DNA of 64,000 bases from an uncultured Lachnospiraceae bacterium (GCA_934320845.1 CAKRFU010000007.1:1-64000), one strand, 5' to 3'; positions 17,165 through 29,802 are shown, numbered from the stretch's first letter. Notes: generated from the sequence alone by a model not told the origin. Numbers and translations are program-made.

Positions 17165-17377
17165 ACCATTTATTATCCTTTCTTCTTTTGTTTAATAACT
17201 TTTTTCAATAAACCTTACTCTATTAGTATACCACGCTATAATATAAAAATCCACAAAAATGTTGTATTTTCTCCTATTAGCTTACCATTTTCGCATTTTA
17301 ATAGCTTATATCAAAAAAAAATTATCTAACTAATGTCTCATGGCTTTTTTCTAATTCCAATTTTCCGGCACATCTGC

Positions 17378-17383
17378 TATACT
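17378..17383 (+). promoter_or_regulatory. Putative -10 of the Ser/Thr kinase gene
   Basis: TATACT lies 33 bases before the ATG, with a poor -35-like TTCCAA 17 bases upstream. AGGAGGAG precedes the start. Confidence 0.4.
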
Positions 17384-17415
17384 ATGAAAAGACATACACA
17401 CAGGAGGAGTAACAT

Positions 17416-19335
17416 ATGGTATCATATGAAAAAATATCACTTATATCAGAAAAAACTTATAACAAAGTATGGTTGGCAAATTTAAAAGATTCAGATACCA
17501 TTGTCGTTGTAAAAGAAATTTCCAATGCAAATATAGATGTTTTAAATTCTGTTGCATCAATAAAAAATATTCATATTCCTAATATTTTATCCTATGAAAC
17601 AGATGATGATATCACCACAATTGTCGAAGAATACATTTCGGGTATGCCTCTTGATTCCTATATCAAAGACAAACAATTGTCAGAACCTGAAATCATCAAT
17701 CTTATTTCACAGATATGCGATGGCATTAAAACACTGCACATGCAAAATCCGCCTATTATTCATAAAGATTTAAAACCGTCAAATATTCTTGTATCAACTG
17801 ATGGTATAGTTAAAATTATAGATTTTGATGCAGCCAGAAAATATAGCAATGGTGCAGATACCGATACATGTCACCTCGGTACTTCTGGTTTTGCTTCGCC
17901 TGAGCATTACGGCTATTCACAGACAGATGCACGAAGCGATATTTACTCTATCGGCGCTGTTATGTATGAATTATTTTCAGGCAGACAGCTTCCAAAAAAT
18001 TTATCTGAATTAAATTTAAACGCAGACGAACTTTGCAATTCTGTGCATAAATCTTCAAAAAAACTAATTCATATTATTGAAAAATGCACTATGTTTAATC
18101 CCTCTGCAAGATACCAGAATATTGATGAATTAAAACGTGCATTAACAAATTACAATAACCGCACAAAAAAACTTTTAGCTGCATGCAGCGTTGCGGCACT
18201 TGCATTATGCTGTTTTATTGGAAGTCTCATCATATCCTTAAAGCCAAATGATGAAGCTGACGGCGCAAAGCACATTGCTGCAAACACACCTGTTTCAGAG
18301 CCGGCATCTACTGTTGATACTGCACAAACCGAAACTCCCATAAGTACAAAAAATGTTTCCATTTCTGAAACTGCTGACAATGATACAAAGAAAAATCCTG
18401 TTAAAAAATTAGCAAAAGCAACAAAAATAACTAAAAATAATACAAAAAAGAAAAAAGCCAAAAGCATTAAGCCACAAAAATCGGCTGTCCCAACAATAAT
18501 CAGTACAACTAATACAAATAATGCAGTTAAAAGTGAAAAAAATGCTGACAGCAACAGCCAAAAAAAGACTACAAATAATAAAAAAAATATTAAAAGTGAA
18601 CCCAAGACAACCTCTGTGCCAAAGACAACTTTAACTCCAAAGCTTTCCAAGCCAGTCGTTGTAGACTTTTCAACTAAAACAAGCTGTCATATTGATTCAT
18701 ATTTTTCAGATACTCAGGAATGTATTGAATCTACTATTTTTTATCTGAAAACCAATCCGTCACTTACACCTGTTAATGTCGGAAGCGGATTATTGGATAC
18801 ATATAAACCTCAAAATGTTTATCTTGAAGATATATCCAATGGTTATACCTATCTTATTCCCACAAAATATTGGTCACTTACAGATAATCACATTGTAAAT
18901 ATATCAGACAAATTTTTAGCCGCACTGCAGACAAACCATACATATAGAATTATCATTGACTGCGACAACACATATATTACCATTAAGATTAGGGCAATAA
19001 AAGAACTCAGCAAAGTTACAAGACCTTTTAATCTTTTCGCAATATCACCTGCCTGCATTGATTATTCGTATAAAAAAACGAAAAATATAACGCTGTCACT
19101 GACAAACGGATACGGACGCAAGATTACCAAGGTTAAATTTAACGATTCAGGAAAAACATTAAGTTCAAAATATTACAGTATAGATAAAACTAATTCATAC
19201 ATTACTTTTAAGAAGTCTTTCTTTAAGGAATTTGGGAACAATTCAGATATCAGATTGCAGATTTATTACAATCAGGTGTCTCAGATAGTTGACTCGAACG
19301 GGTACACACTGCTCACCTTTAATGTTAAAGACTGA
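17416..19335 (+). CDS. Membrane Ser/Thr protein kinase with extracytoplasmic domain
   Basis: A 639-residue Hanks-type kinase. The kinase domain (~1-245) has the active-site HKDLKPSN at ~116-123, an IDFDAARK metal-binding segment where DFD replaces DFG, and a SPE triplet. A glycine-rich loop is hard to see, and the VVVKEI lysine is the likely ATP-anchoring residue. A TM helix (~253-275) is followed by a long Lys/Thr/Ser/Asn linker (~280-410) and an extracellular beta-rich domain (~415-639) with no recognised family. PASTA repeats of the usual PknB/PrkC receptors are absent. It is followed after 21 bases by a small HTH gene, probably in one operon. Confidence 0.88.
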   Translation: MVSYEKISLISEKTYNKVWLANLKDSDTIVVVKEISNANIDVLNSVASIKNIHIPNILSYETDDDITTIVEEYISGMPLDSYIKDKQLSEPEIINLISQICDGIKTLHMQNPPIIHKDLKPSNILVSTDGIVKIIDFDAARKYSNGADTDTCHLGTSGFASPEHYGYSQTDARSDIYSIGAVMYELFSGRQLPKNLSELNLNADELCNSVHKSSKKLIHIIEKCTMFNPSARYQNIDELKRALTNYNNRTKKLLAACSVAALALCCFIGSLIISLKPNDEADGAKHIAANTPVSEPASTVDTAQTETPISTKNVSISETADNDTKKNPVKKLAKATKITKNNTKKKKAKSIKPQKSAVPTIISTTNTNNAVKSEKNADSNSQKKTTNNKKNIKSEPKTTSVPKTTLTPKLSKPVVVDFSTKTSCHIDSYFSDTQECIESTIFYLKTNPSLTPVNVGSGLLDTYKPQNVYLEDISNGYTYLIPTKYWSLTDNHIVNISDKFLAALQTNHTYRIIIDCDNTYITIKIRAIKELSKVTRPFNLFAISPACIDYSYKKTKNITLSLTNGYGRKITKVKFNDSGKTLSSKYYSIDKTNSYITFKKSFFKEFGNNSDIRLQIYYNQVSQIVDSNGYTLLTFNVKD

Positions 19336-19356
19336 TAATATAGAAACGAGGAAACA

Positions 19357-19782
19357 ATGAAACAATCAACTGAAGAATTAAAAAATGAAATCACATCTTC
19401 TAATTCACTTGAAAATTGGTCAGAAGATAAAAAAGATTCTATCGATGAAATTACATTAGCAGAATATCTAAAACGCATGCTTGAAATACATAATATTTCT
19501 AAAATCAATGTGATTTCTAATGCACAGCTTGATACAACTTACGGTTATCAGATCTTTCAGGGCAAAAAACATCCAAGCAGGGACATACTTTTAAAAATTG
19601 CTTTCGGCTTTCCACTGACTGTCGATGAAACAAACCATTTACTCTACTATGGCAATGTGGGTGCACTATATCCCCGTGTCAAAAGAGATGCCTATATCAT
19701 GTTTGCACTACACCAAAAATATACCGTTATACAGGCTAATGATTATTTATATGAACACAACGAAAGGACGCTCTCCATTTAG
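19357..19782 (+). CDS. HTH protein partnered with the Ser/Thr kinase
   Basis: A 141-residue protein. An acidic N-terminus (SLENWSEDKKDSIDEITLAE) precedes an XRE-like HTH (KRMLEIHNISKINVISNAQL, then YGYQIFQGKKHPSRDILLKI) and a helical C-terminal region ending YLYEHNERTLSI. I recognise the same composite as a conserved companion of Ser/Thr kinases in Lachnospiraceae. It lies 21 bases behind the kinase gene with GAGGAAAC before the ATG, so it may be phosphorylated by or act downstream of that kinase (inference). The terminator stem overlaps its last codons. Confidence 0.75.
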   Translation: MKQSTEELKNEITSSNSLENWSEDKKDSIDEITLAEYLKRMLEIHNISKINVISNAQLDTTYGYQIFQGKKHPSRDILLKIAFGFPLTVDETNHLLYYGNVGALYPRVKRDAYIMFALHQKYTVIQANDYLYEHNERTLSI

Positions 19783-19790
19783 CGTCCTTT
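19763..19790 (+). terminator. Terminator of the kinase-HTH operon
   Basis: A perfect 10-bp stem AAAGGACGCT/AGCGTCCTTT, followed by TATTTATC. The upstream arm lies inside the 3' end of the HTH gene. Confidence 0.8.
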
Positions 19791-19943
19791 TATTTATCAA
19801 AATAAATCCATTTAAACAAATTTATCTGTCATAATACGAATACAATAGAACAATTTGAACATCACATTGCAATTTATATTGTACACAAAACATACACATG
19901 TTAAAATATTTATAGTCGCGACAATATTACAGGAGGATTAAAA

Positions 19944-20771
19944 ATGCTCTGGTATTATATGTATCCATCTACCGAAGGAGTTACCGATTTACCATTTTAC
20001 GTTGTAAGTATTGGTTTACATGAATTGCAGCCACGCATTGAACGGCCCGATGGCTATGACTACGACCAGTTTTTCTATAATTGCACCGGTTCAGGATGGT
20101 TAGAAATAAATAATCATAAATATGAATTACCGGAAGGTTCCGCTTTTTTTATTCCAGCAAAAAAACCACATTGTTATTATCCGGATGGGGATGTGTGGGA
20201 TATTCGCTGGATGGTACCCGGTGGAAACAGCCTGACACCTCTTTACCATAAATATAATTTAGAAAACGGAGGAGTCTTTACATTACATGACGAATCAGAA
20301 CTTGATCGTATATTAAACCAAATCCGTATGGAACTTATTAAACACCCGAAAACAGGAAATATACGGGCTGCCGGTTCTGTTTATCCATTTATTATAGAAT
20401 TTATATACCAGACTATGTTGTATAATTCAACAGAATTTAACAACACACCTTATGAACAACAAATGCGTACTTTACAAGAGTATATCAAGATACATTGTGT
20501 ACACCCAGTTTCTATAAGTGATTTATGCAAAGTATTAGCTGTATCACCTCAACATGTTTGTAGAATATTTAAAAAAACACTGGGTATACATCCAACTGAA
20601 TATATAAATCAGGTACGTATTGAACTTGCATGTTCAATGTTGTTATACAGTAATCTTTCTATTAAAGAGATTGGAGAAAAATGTGGTTTTCAAAACACCA
20701 GCTATTTTTGCAAAAAATTTAAACAATTTGAACACTTAACTCCGCTGGAATACCGAAACAGTGTTATTTGA
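19944..20771 (+). CDS. AraC-family regulator of the adjacent beta-galactosidase
   Basis: A 275-residue regulator. The N-terminal cupin-like sugar-sensing domain (~20-150, with GSAFFIPAKKPHCYYPDGD) is followed by two AraC HTHs (~180-270: ISDLCKVLAVSPQHVCRIFK and IKEIGEKCGFQNTSYFCKKF). Members of this class sense a saccharide and activate glycosidase genes. It lies 72 bases upstream of the GH2 gene on the same strand, so local activation is the obvious inference. GGAGG sits before the ATG. Confidence 0.9.
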   Translation: MLWYYMYPSTEGVTDLPFYVVSIGLHELQPRIERPDGYDYDQFFYNCTGSGWLEINNHKYELPEGSAFFIPAKKPHCYYPDGDVWDIRWMVPGGNSLTPLYHKYNLENGGVFTLHDESELDRILNQIRMELIKHPKTGNIRAAGSVYPFIIEFIYQTMLYNSTEFNNTPYEQQMRTLQEYIKIHCVHPVSISDLCKVLAVSPQHVCRIFKKTLGIHPTEYINQVRIELACSMLLYSNLSIKEIGEKCGFQNTSYFCKKFKQFEHLTPLEYRNSVI

Positions 20772-20786
20772 TTACTATAATTATAA

Positions 20787-24644
<3,858 letters not shown>

Positions 24645-24674
24645 ACACACACTTCTTCTCCCTGTTATACAGAA

Positions 24675-24716
24675 AAACGTATTGCCTATATATAACCATA
24701 TATAGGCAATACGTTT
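24675..24716 (+). terminator. Strong terminator of the GH2 gene
   Basis: A perfect 19-bp stem with a four-base AACC loop (arms 24675-24693 and 24698-24716), 30 bases after the stop. The right arm ends in GTTT followed by AATTTAAAAT. Confidence 0.85.
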
Positions 24717-24860
24717 AATTTAAAATAACGCCGATAGGAGTTTTTAATACTCTAGACAACGCTTCTGTTTATTCCATTCACCACATCTCAGATGTTGGAT
24801 TAATATACTTTCTCATTTATATTTTTGCTTCTATAAATCTATATGGTTATACTAACTACT

Positions 24861-25258
24861 TTATTGCTCTTTATAGCATATGTTATGTGCTAGCACTTTC
24901 ATCTCCTCATATCTTTTTGCAAAAAGCGAATGATTGCCTACCATCTGTGGATGATAAAAAGAAACCACCGGAACTTCTACCTTTTCCTTCATTTTTATGT
25001 AAAAGTAATTATATTGCAAAACAGGCTTTTTCCATTCCGACAAGTTTTCCAATATGATGATTTTGGCTCAGATAACAAGTATTTGCACAAATCAGCATTT
25101 CCATTTTTCCAATTTGCTTCTTTCAATACAAATAAAATTTTATAATCTTGTTTATTCCATTCAGCTTCATCAAAAACACCATCAGATATAAAATAAGAAT
25201 ATCCCTGTTTTTTCTTCCATTCTTCAAATAATAAATTTTCTTGTTGTTTTATATTCAT
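24861..25258 (-). pseudogene. Broken gene, possible DNA-glycosylase-fold protein
   Basis: Two frames on the minus strand look like the two ends of one protein. The upstream part starts at an ATG at 25258 (MNIKQQENLLFEEWKKKQGY, then DYKILFVLKEANW and LCKYLLSEPKSSYW) and goes out of register near 25050. The downstream part in another frame ends VVSFYHPQMVGNHSLFAKRY, then EEMKVL. 'ILFVLKEAN' and 'HPQM' recall proteins with a uracil-DNA-glycosylase-like fold, where a longer middle region would be expected, so a deletion plus frameshift is likely. The identification is tentative. Confidence 0.45.
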
Positions 25259-25292
25259 TTTTTTCAAACTGCACACCACCATATTATTTATT

Positions 25293-25418
25293 TCATTTGT
25301 AATGCCATCCATTTTTCTCCCACGCAATCCCGTCACTTTTCTTTTCACCGAGAAGCCATGCGTGTTCCTGCTGATACATATTTTCAACAAAGTCTTTCAT
25401 CCGCTTAATATCGTACAT
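25293..25418 (-). CDS. 41-residue ORF, possibly a gene fragment
   Basis: A frame of 41 codons, MYDIKRMKDFVENMYQQEHA followed by WLLGEKKSDGIAWEKNGWHY and K. The composition looks protein-like (aromatic and charged, no low complexity) but no family is recognised and no good ribosome site precedes the ATG. It lies just upstream of the broken gene, so it may be another remnant. Confidence 0.3.
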   Translation of the reverse strand: MYDIKRMKDFVENMYQQEHAWLLGEKKSDGIAWEKNGWHYK

Positions 25419-25739
25419 GTGATACGAAATAATATATTTTATATTTCCCTAACTCAACATTCCCCTCTTTTTCTCATTTCATTATATATAGAAAAAGCGT
25501 CTGCTGTACAACAGACGCAAATATCATATAATGGACAGCTGTACAGAATAATACACCTAACAATTTTCTACGGCAATTATTTGCCCCCAATCAGGAAGTA
25601 GACTGTCCCATCTACCTTTACTTCGCTTTCGCAAGCATCTCTCTCATATAATTTTTTCAAAATCAATATATAGATTTCTCAGTAAAATCAATTACTATTT
25701 TTATATCCAACAATCTAATTCTAATCTTTGCACTTAACC
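25419..25739. other. Intergenic decayed segment
   Basis: No intact gene. A minus-strand terminator lies at 25497-25518. A short minus frame with no ATG (KKLYERDACESEVKVDGTVY, then FLIGGK, ending near 25580) may be a gene tail. Confidence 0.4.
25497..25518 (-). terminator. Terminator-like hairpin
   Basis: On the minus strand an 8-bp stem GCGTCTGT/GCAGACGC (one wobble pair) with a TGTACA loop is followed by TTTTTC. It could serve the small genes at 25740-26180. Confidence 0.6.
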
Positions 25740-25949
25740 TTATATTATTGGCAATTTGCATGCATAATCATCACAAAATGCCATTGCCCGCATGTCCATA
25801 TTACGTTTCAGACATTTCTTTTTTGCCCTCTCATTAAATGCCCAAATATTATGTTGAGGAGTTTTCGATTCTATCTCTTGATTCGTTGTATCATACCAAT
25901 ACTTGCAAAAAGCACATCTTTTAGTCGATTTTATATCAATAGTTGTCAT
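25740..25949 (-). CDS. Cys-rich small protein
   Basis: A 69-residue protein with six cysteines in a CAFCKYWYD...KKCLK...FCDDYACKL pattern, suggesting a zinc-binding fold. The GAGGAAATAGG ribosome site is good. It lies 21 bases downstream of a small membrane-protein gene on the same strand, so the pair is likely one operon. Function unknown; I recognise it only as a conserved-looking small Firmicutes protein. Confidence 0.6.
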   Translation of the reverse strand: MTTIDIKSTKRCAFCKYWYDTTNQEIESKTPQHNIWAFNERAKKKCLKRNMDMRAMAFCDDYACKLPII

Positions 25950-25970
25950 ATCCTATTTCCTCTAATATTA

Positions 25971-26180
25971 TTATTCATCTTTTACAATTCGTGTTCTCTT
26001 AATGTCATCCCATAATTTTTTTATACCACCATTCGTGTGAGAAAATATAAATTTTGATATAATTCCAATATAATTTCCTACTTTTCCTATTACCCAAAAT
26101 AACGACGCAATCGGATACAGTACCACAGCAAGTATAGCTGTAATTACTACCGCTATTATGTATGATAAAAATATAACCAT
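25971..26180 (-). CDS. Small membrane protein
   Basis: A 69-residue protein with one long or two short hydrophobic segments (VIFLSYIIAVVITAILAVVL and SLFWVIGKVGNYIGIISKFI) and a charged C-terminus (WDDIKRTRIVKDE). AAAGGAGAAGAG precedes the ATG. It is first in a two-gene unit with the Cys-rich protein. No family recognised. Confidence 0.55.
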   Translation of the reverse strand: MVIFLSYIIAVVITAILAVVLYPIASLFWVIGKVGNYIGIISKFIFSHTNGGIKKLWDDIKRTRIVKDE

Positions 26181-26229
26181 TTTTCTCTTCTCCTTTTCTC
26201 ATCATCAATTGTGCTTTAATCTTAACAAA

Positions 26230-26265
26230 ACCGCCAACACACTAATCTCTTAGTGCATTGACGGT
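26230..26265 (-). terminator. Terminator downstream of the Rpn-like gene
   Basis: A 16-bp stem with wobble pairs (arms 26230-26245 and 26250-26265) followed on the minus strand by TTTTGTT. It lies about 145 bases after the nuclease gene. Confidence 0.7.
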
Positions 26266-26410
26266 CTTTATTATTTCACATAACTTGATAGATTATCCTT
26301 ATGAAAATCTACAAGTTTACGATGTTTCATCAGAAATTATTTAGCTGCTTTCTCAGCGATAGCTGCCTGTGCGGAGGGTTACCTCCGAAAGACACCTTAA
26401 CGGAGAACAC

Positions 26411-27397
26411 TTACACTAATACAGACTCTTTATCCTTTATAATATTATTTACTTCCTCTTCACTCAACTCAACAATATCTGATATCTGTTCTGGCGTATA
26501 TCCTTTTTTATACATATTCACAATAACCTTCTCATTATTCTTTTTCTCAGCTCGTGCTTCAGCTCTTTCCTCTATTCCCAAACTTAAATTACACATAACG
26601 CTCACTTCCTCTCTCAATTCTGTATTGACTGGAATATCATATTCTTTCTCAAGAATATCAAACTTCTGATTTTCATTCAGTTCGTTTGACAACAATGTAC
26701 AAATCAAACGATGCAACTCATATTTTTCATCTTTTTGTGGAAGTTCATTTGTTATTCCTATCATCACTATGTTTAGCAAATCAAGTTTTCCCTTCCATTC
26801 ATAAGATTCCAATATCTCATCTTTTGTAAGATGAATATGTGACATACTGTTATTTTCCATATTCATACAAACCCATATGCTGAATACCTGATTTATATCA
26901 TCATAGTTTGAATTTACAAAATCTCTTTCTTTTTGTGATGATATGAGTCTGCTTACATAAAATATTGCCCTGTTTAATATGCTATATGCTTTAGGTTCAT
27001 CTTTTTGGCATTCTATATTTACTATGATTTTTGTCAATCTGTTATCCTCATTATCTGATGATGGCATCCTGACATAAAATACAATGTCAAACCTTATCAT
27101 CCCCTCGTTGATTTCGGCATTTTCTGTATTAAAACCTATGATTCTCTGTCCTGATTCATCTGTTTTTTCTGCGTTTGTCAATCCCGGTTCAACTGGAACA
27201 ATACCTATTTCCGGTTCACCTTCAATATATTCTGCCACTTCACTTGGATTCATATCCTTAAACTCGGCAACAGTTTTTACTAATATATTTGCCAGTATGC
27301 TTTTTTGTGCAAGCAGTCTCTTTGCATATGTGTCATACTGTGTCTTATCATCTGCTGCCACAATCGCATTCTTTATTTCTGTATTCAAAGCTGACAT
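26411..27397 (-). CDS. Rpn-like PD-(D/E)XK nuclease / transposase-family protein
   Basis: A 328-residue protein of the PD-(D/E)XK 'transposase' (Rpn, recombination-promoting nuclease) group. The nuclease core is visible as MIRFDIVFYVRMP (Asp) and KIIVNIECQKDEP (Glu-x-Gln) near residues 100-135, then AIFYVSRLISSQKERDF. The C-terminus ends in a HTH-like segment MYKKGYTPEQISDIVELSEE common to this family. Rpn proteins cut DNA and promote RecA-independent recombination; some Lachnospiraceae genomes carry many copies. The start at 27397 has GGAGGAGGG immediately before it; an earlier ATG at 27418 is less likely. No inverted repeats flank it. Confidence 0.85.
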   Translation of the reverse strand: MSALNTEIKNAIVAADDKTQYDTYAKRLLAQKSILANILVKTVAEFKDMNPSEVAEYIEGEPEIGIVPVEPGLTNAEKTDESGQRIIGFNTENAEINEGMIRFDIVFYVRMPSSDNEDNRLTKIIVNIECQKDEPKAYSILNRAIFYVSRLISSQKERDFVNSNYDDINQVFSIWVCMNMENNSMSHIHLTKDEILESYEWKGKLDLLNIVMIGITNELPQKDEKYELHRLICTLLSNELNENQKFDILEKEYDIPVNTELREEVSVMCNLSLGIEERAEARAEKKNNEKVIVNMYKKGYTPEQISDIVELSEEEVNNIIKDKESVLV

Positions 27398-27565
27398 CCC
27401 TCCTCCTGTGTTATGCATCGTACCTTATATATTATCACAAAAGGTTCTCTGCCTTGACATTATTATAAACAACGGTTGTTATGAAATCAACTGAATTTCT
27501 TTTTTATGGAATAGGAAATTGCTGTAATGTAGTGGTGTGCCAACAAGCGCAGGCAGTGCCATTTT

Positions 27566-27880
27566 TTATGCATTGTCAGAAATATACATTTCAAGCAGTT
27601 CTTCTATCCCTGCCCAAGTTATTATACTCAGTTCTTCGTATTTTAAATATAATCGATAAAGATTTGCCAAAATACCATCTATACCTTGTACTGATTTCAA
27701 AAATCGGTTTGATATTCCATGATAATATAAAAAATATTCGTGTAAACACTCGTAAAATAAGATTTCCGAACATGATTCATAAATGTTTTTTCTACATTCC
27801 GACAGCTTTTTGTATTTATATGTTAAATATTCATTTTGTATTTGTTTGAGCACTTTTCTTCTTTGTTTTTCTGCATTCAA
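27566..27880 (-). CDS. Small helical protein in DUF5688 operon
   Basis: A 104-residue all-helical protein (MNAEKQRRKVLKQIQNEYLT...CLHEYFLYYHGI...GIEELLEMYISDNA). It overlaps the stop of the upstream DUF5688 gene by four bases (ATGA), so they are co-translated. It is somewhat like the short DUF3848-type proteins found with DUF5688 in Lachnospiraceae elements, but I am not sure. Function unknown. Confidence 0.6.
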   Translation of the reverse strand: MNAEKQRRKVLKQIQNEYLTYKYKKLSECRKNIYESCSEILFYECLHEYFLYYHGISNRFLKSVQGIDGILANLYRLYLKYEELSIITWAGIEELLEMYISDNA

Positions 27881-28848
27881 TCTTTTTTCTCCTTTCTTTT
27901 TTCATAGGCAATCAACTTATCTTCTGCCTGTTGGTAGTACAAAATGTCAGCGTCCAACATTTCTTCTGTTTCTAAAAATTTTTGATTTAGTTCCTGTATC
28001 GTTTCCTGCAGTTGTTGTATTTCTTCATCCGTACACTTATCTGCCGGTACAATCATTACACTATGTATGCTACATGGTACAATGTAGATATCTGCTTCTC
28101 CATGTTCTTTTGAAAATTCTTTTAGTACAGAATCATAACAGATAGTAACCGCACCATTAACACCTATGTTATTGGATAATACATAGTGATTTTGCGTATT
28201 TTCTGATGGTAATGGCGAATTGATAAATTTTACAAAATCATCTTCATCCAACATCTTTTTAATCATTTGATATACATTTTCTATCTTAGCTGGAAATAAT
28301 CTCTGCATATTTTTCTTTGCTATTTCTAACATTTCATCCAGTGATATTCCCCATTTTTCTACCAATCCTTTTGTAAGGGCAATAGAACCTACTGTTCCAT
28401 CTTCCTGTGGCTCATTTGCTAAAACATAGAAACAAATAGCAAAATTAAAGAATGGTAAATACACTTTATCTTTTAGATATTGTGTATTGTTATTTCTGTT
28501 TACTATTCGGAAAATTATTTTATCCTGCATATAGTCATAGTTGGAAATTGCTTCCAGTACCATTGCAGGCAGCATTCTATCTTCCTCACCACTTCGTACC
28601 AATCGGCTCATTAGTATGTCTATTAGTTCATCCCACGGATTCTTACTTATTGCTGTAAGTTCCTGATAGATTTTAAATGCTTCTTCTACATATATATTTG
28701 CACCAAACACCTCACCTTCTTCTACAACACACAAACTATGTAGTTTTAAATCATTATTCTTTACCATCTCCGTTTCCCTGATTGAATATCTGTCCGAACC
28801 CAATCGTTCTAATAACATTTCCGTTAGTTTCTTCTTAAAATCCTGCAT
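27877..28848 (-). CDS. DUF5688-family protein
   Basis: A 323-residue protein with the features of DUF5688: a basic N-terminal helix, VVEEGEVFGANIYVEEAFKI, RIVNRNNNTQYLKDKVYLPF, and a C-terminal region NNIGVNGAVTICYDSVLKEF followed by DIYIVPCSIHSVMIVP. It ends in a charged coiled coil. The family is common as multiple copies in gut Lachnospiraceae, often on mobile DNA. Its activity is unknown. The layout (a domain that echoes a queried value, then 'VIVPC S.H') suggests a sensor or checking module, which is speculation. A four-base overlap links it to the following gene. Confidence 0.75.
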   Translation of the reverse strand: MQDFKKKLTEMLLERLGSDRYSIRETEMVKNNDLKLHSLCVVEEGEVFGANIYVEEAFKIYQELTAISKNPWDELIDILMSRLVRSGEEDRMLPAMVLEAISNYDYMQDKIIFRIVNRNNNTQYLKDKVYLPFFNFAICFYVLANEPQEDGTVGSIALTKGLVEKWGISLDEMLEIAKKNMQRLFPAKIENVYQMIKKMLDEDDFVKFINSPLPSENTQNHYVLSNNIGVNGAVTICYDSVLKEFSKEHGEADIYIVPCSIHSVMIVPADKCTDEEIQQLQETIQELNQKFLETEEMLDADILYYQQAEDKLIAYEKRKEKKD

Positions 28849-28984
28849 AATAAAACCTCCATCTTCTAATAATTGCTTGCATTTATAAACTACAATTAGA
28901 TGATATATATTTTCTTCATGTTCTCTTTCGATTTTTGCAAAAAAAGAAATGGGATAAATGCCTACATTGCATTTATCCCTAATT

Positions 28985-29194
28985 TTATATAATATGATCC
29001 CTATCTGGGTCTGCTAGAAATTGTTCCAGCTGTTTTCGGTCAACCATTATCTTATTACCTATTTTGATTGTTCTAATATAAGTCTGTACAAGATTTCTTA
29101 TTTTCCTTTTTGATAATGGAATGTAACATCTTTGAACTTCTGCTATATCAATAAGTAATGATTCCTGTGTTCTATTGTTGCTTTCTTTTTCCAT
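28985..29194 (-). CDS. Excisionase-family HTH protein
   Basis: A 69-residue protein with the MerR/Xis layout: VQRCYIPLSKRKIRNLVQTY, then IRTIKIGNKIMVDRKQLEQF (helix-turn-helix, then the wing-helix typical of excisionases). No integrase is adjacent, so it may be the leftover regulator of a degraded element. It starts 22 bases after the stop of the upstream 85-residue gene. Confidence 0.65.
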   Translation of the reverse strand: MEKESNNRTQESLLIDIAEVQRCYIPLSKRKIRNLVQTYIRTIKIGNKIMVDRKQLEQFLADPDRDHII

Positions 29195-29216
29195 GCTTCT
29201 AGTCCTTTCTTATTTT

Positions 29217-29474
29217 TTACTCATGAACCTTTTTTCCTACAAACAAAGATGGACGAAACATCGTGTATTTCCCAATTTTGCTTGATGCTATTTCTCTTCC
29301 TATTCTTATTGCCTGTCCTCTTGTCAGGTCAGGCGTAACAAAATATTGATTTTTTTCTACAGTAACCTTTGCTTCCGGAACTTCCTTTGTAACAATTTTG
29401 ACTATCAGCTTTTCATACTTTGTAAGGTCAACACTTCCCCTGTATACAGCGTCTGCTAACTGGTATGCTCGCAT
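29217..29474 (-). CDS. Hypothetical small protein
   Basis: An 85-residue protein (MRAYQLADAVYRGSVDLTKY...TPDLTRGQAIRIGREIASSK...SLFVGKKVHE). Mixed alpha-beta composition, soluble, AGCGAGGTG ribosome site. It is directly upstream of the excisionase-like gene on the same strand. No family recognised. Confidence 0.5.
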   Translation of the reverse strand: MRAYQLADAVYRGSVDLTKYEKLIVKIVTKEVPEAKVTVEKNQYFVTPDLTRGQAIRIGREIASSKIGKYTMFRPSLFVGKKVHE

Positions 29475-29503
29475 CTACTTAGCACCTCGCTTTCAAATAT
29501 TGT

Positions 29504-29543
29504 ATAAGAGATAACACCTGCCTCCGCAGTTGTTATCTCTTAT
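29504..29543 (+). terminator. Terminator-like hairpin with no + strand gene before it
   Basis: A perfect 13-bp stem ATAAGAGATAACA/TGTTATCTCTTAT. The T-run is only on the + strand (TTTTTTT), but the nearest upstream genes are all on the minus strand. Confidence 0.7.
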
Positions 29544-29736
29544 TTTTTTGTTACTTGTTTTTAGGTGACTTTTTGCGTATTTTTTCTCCCTTATGCGGCT
29601 TCTGATTGCAAAATGTTTACTATCAGTTGAGCAGATTTTTCTATGCTCCGAATCTGCTCTCCCCTGTCTGCTATCTACATTACCTGTATTTTGGCTTGAC
29701 GCATTTTCTATGTTCCTTGTAACTTACAAAAGAAAA

Positions 29737-29758
29737 CACAGCTACCAAAGTAGCTGTG
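29737..29758 (-). terminator. Terminator of the 51-residue gene
   Basis: A perfect 9-bp stem CACAGCTAC/GTAGCTGTG with a four-base loop. Read on the minus strand it is followed by TTTTCTTTTG. Confidence 0.75.
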
Positions 29759-29802
29759 CTAAGTATATAGACATGAAGTCTATACATAATTATTATATAT
29801 AT

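Larger units (their letters stand above)
29475..29802. other. Gap with two hairpin terminators
   Basis: No credible gene. A minus frame open from about 29715 to 29505 has no start codon. The gap holds a terminator-like hairpin pointing right (29504-29543) and one pointing left (29737-29758). Confidence 0.45.

Noticed and set aside
18150..18650. 166-codon minus frame inside the kinase gene
   Set aside because: It is the shadow of the Lys/Thr/Ser linker, giving Leu/Phe/Val runs; the + gene is clearly real.
29505..29715. About 68-codon open minus frame
   Set aside because: No start codon of any kind near its beginning and the terminator hairpin lies inside it.
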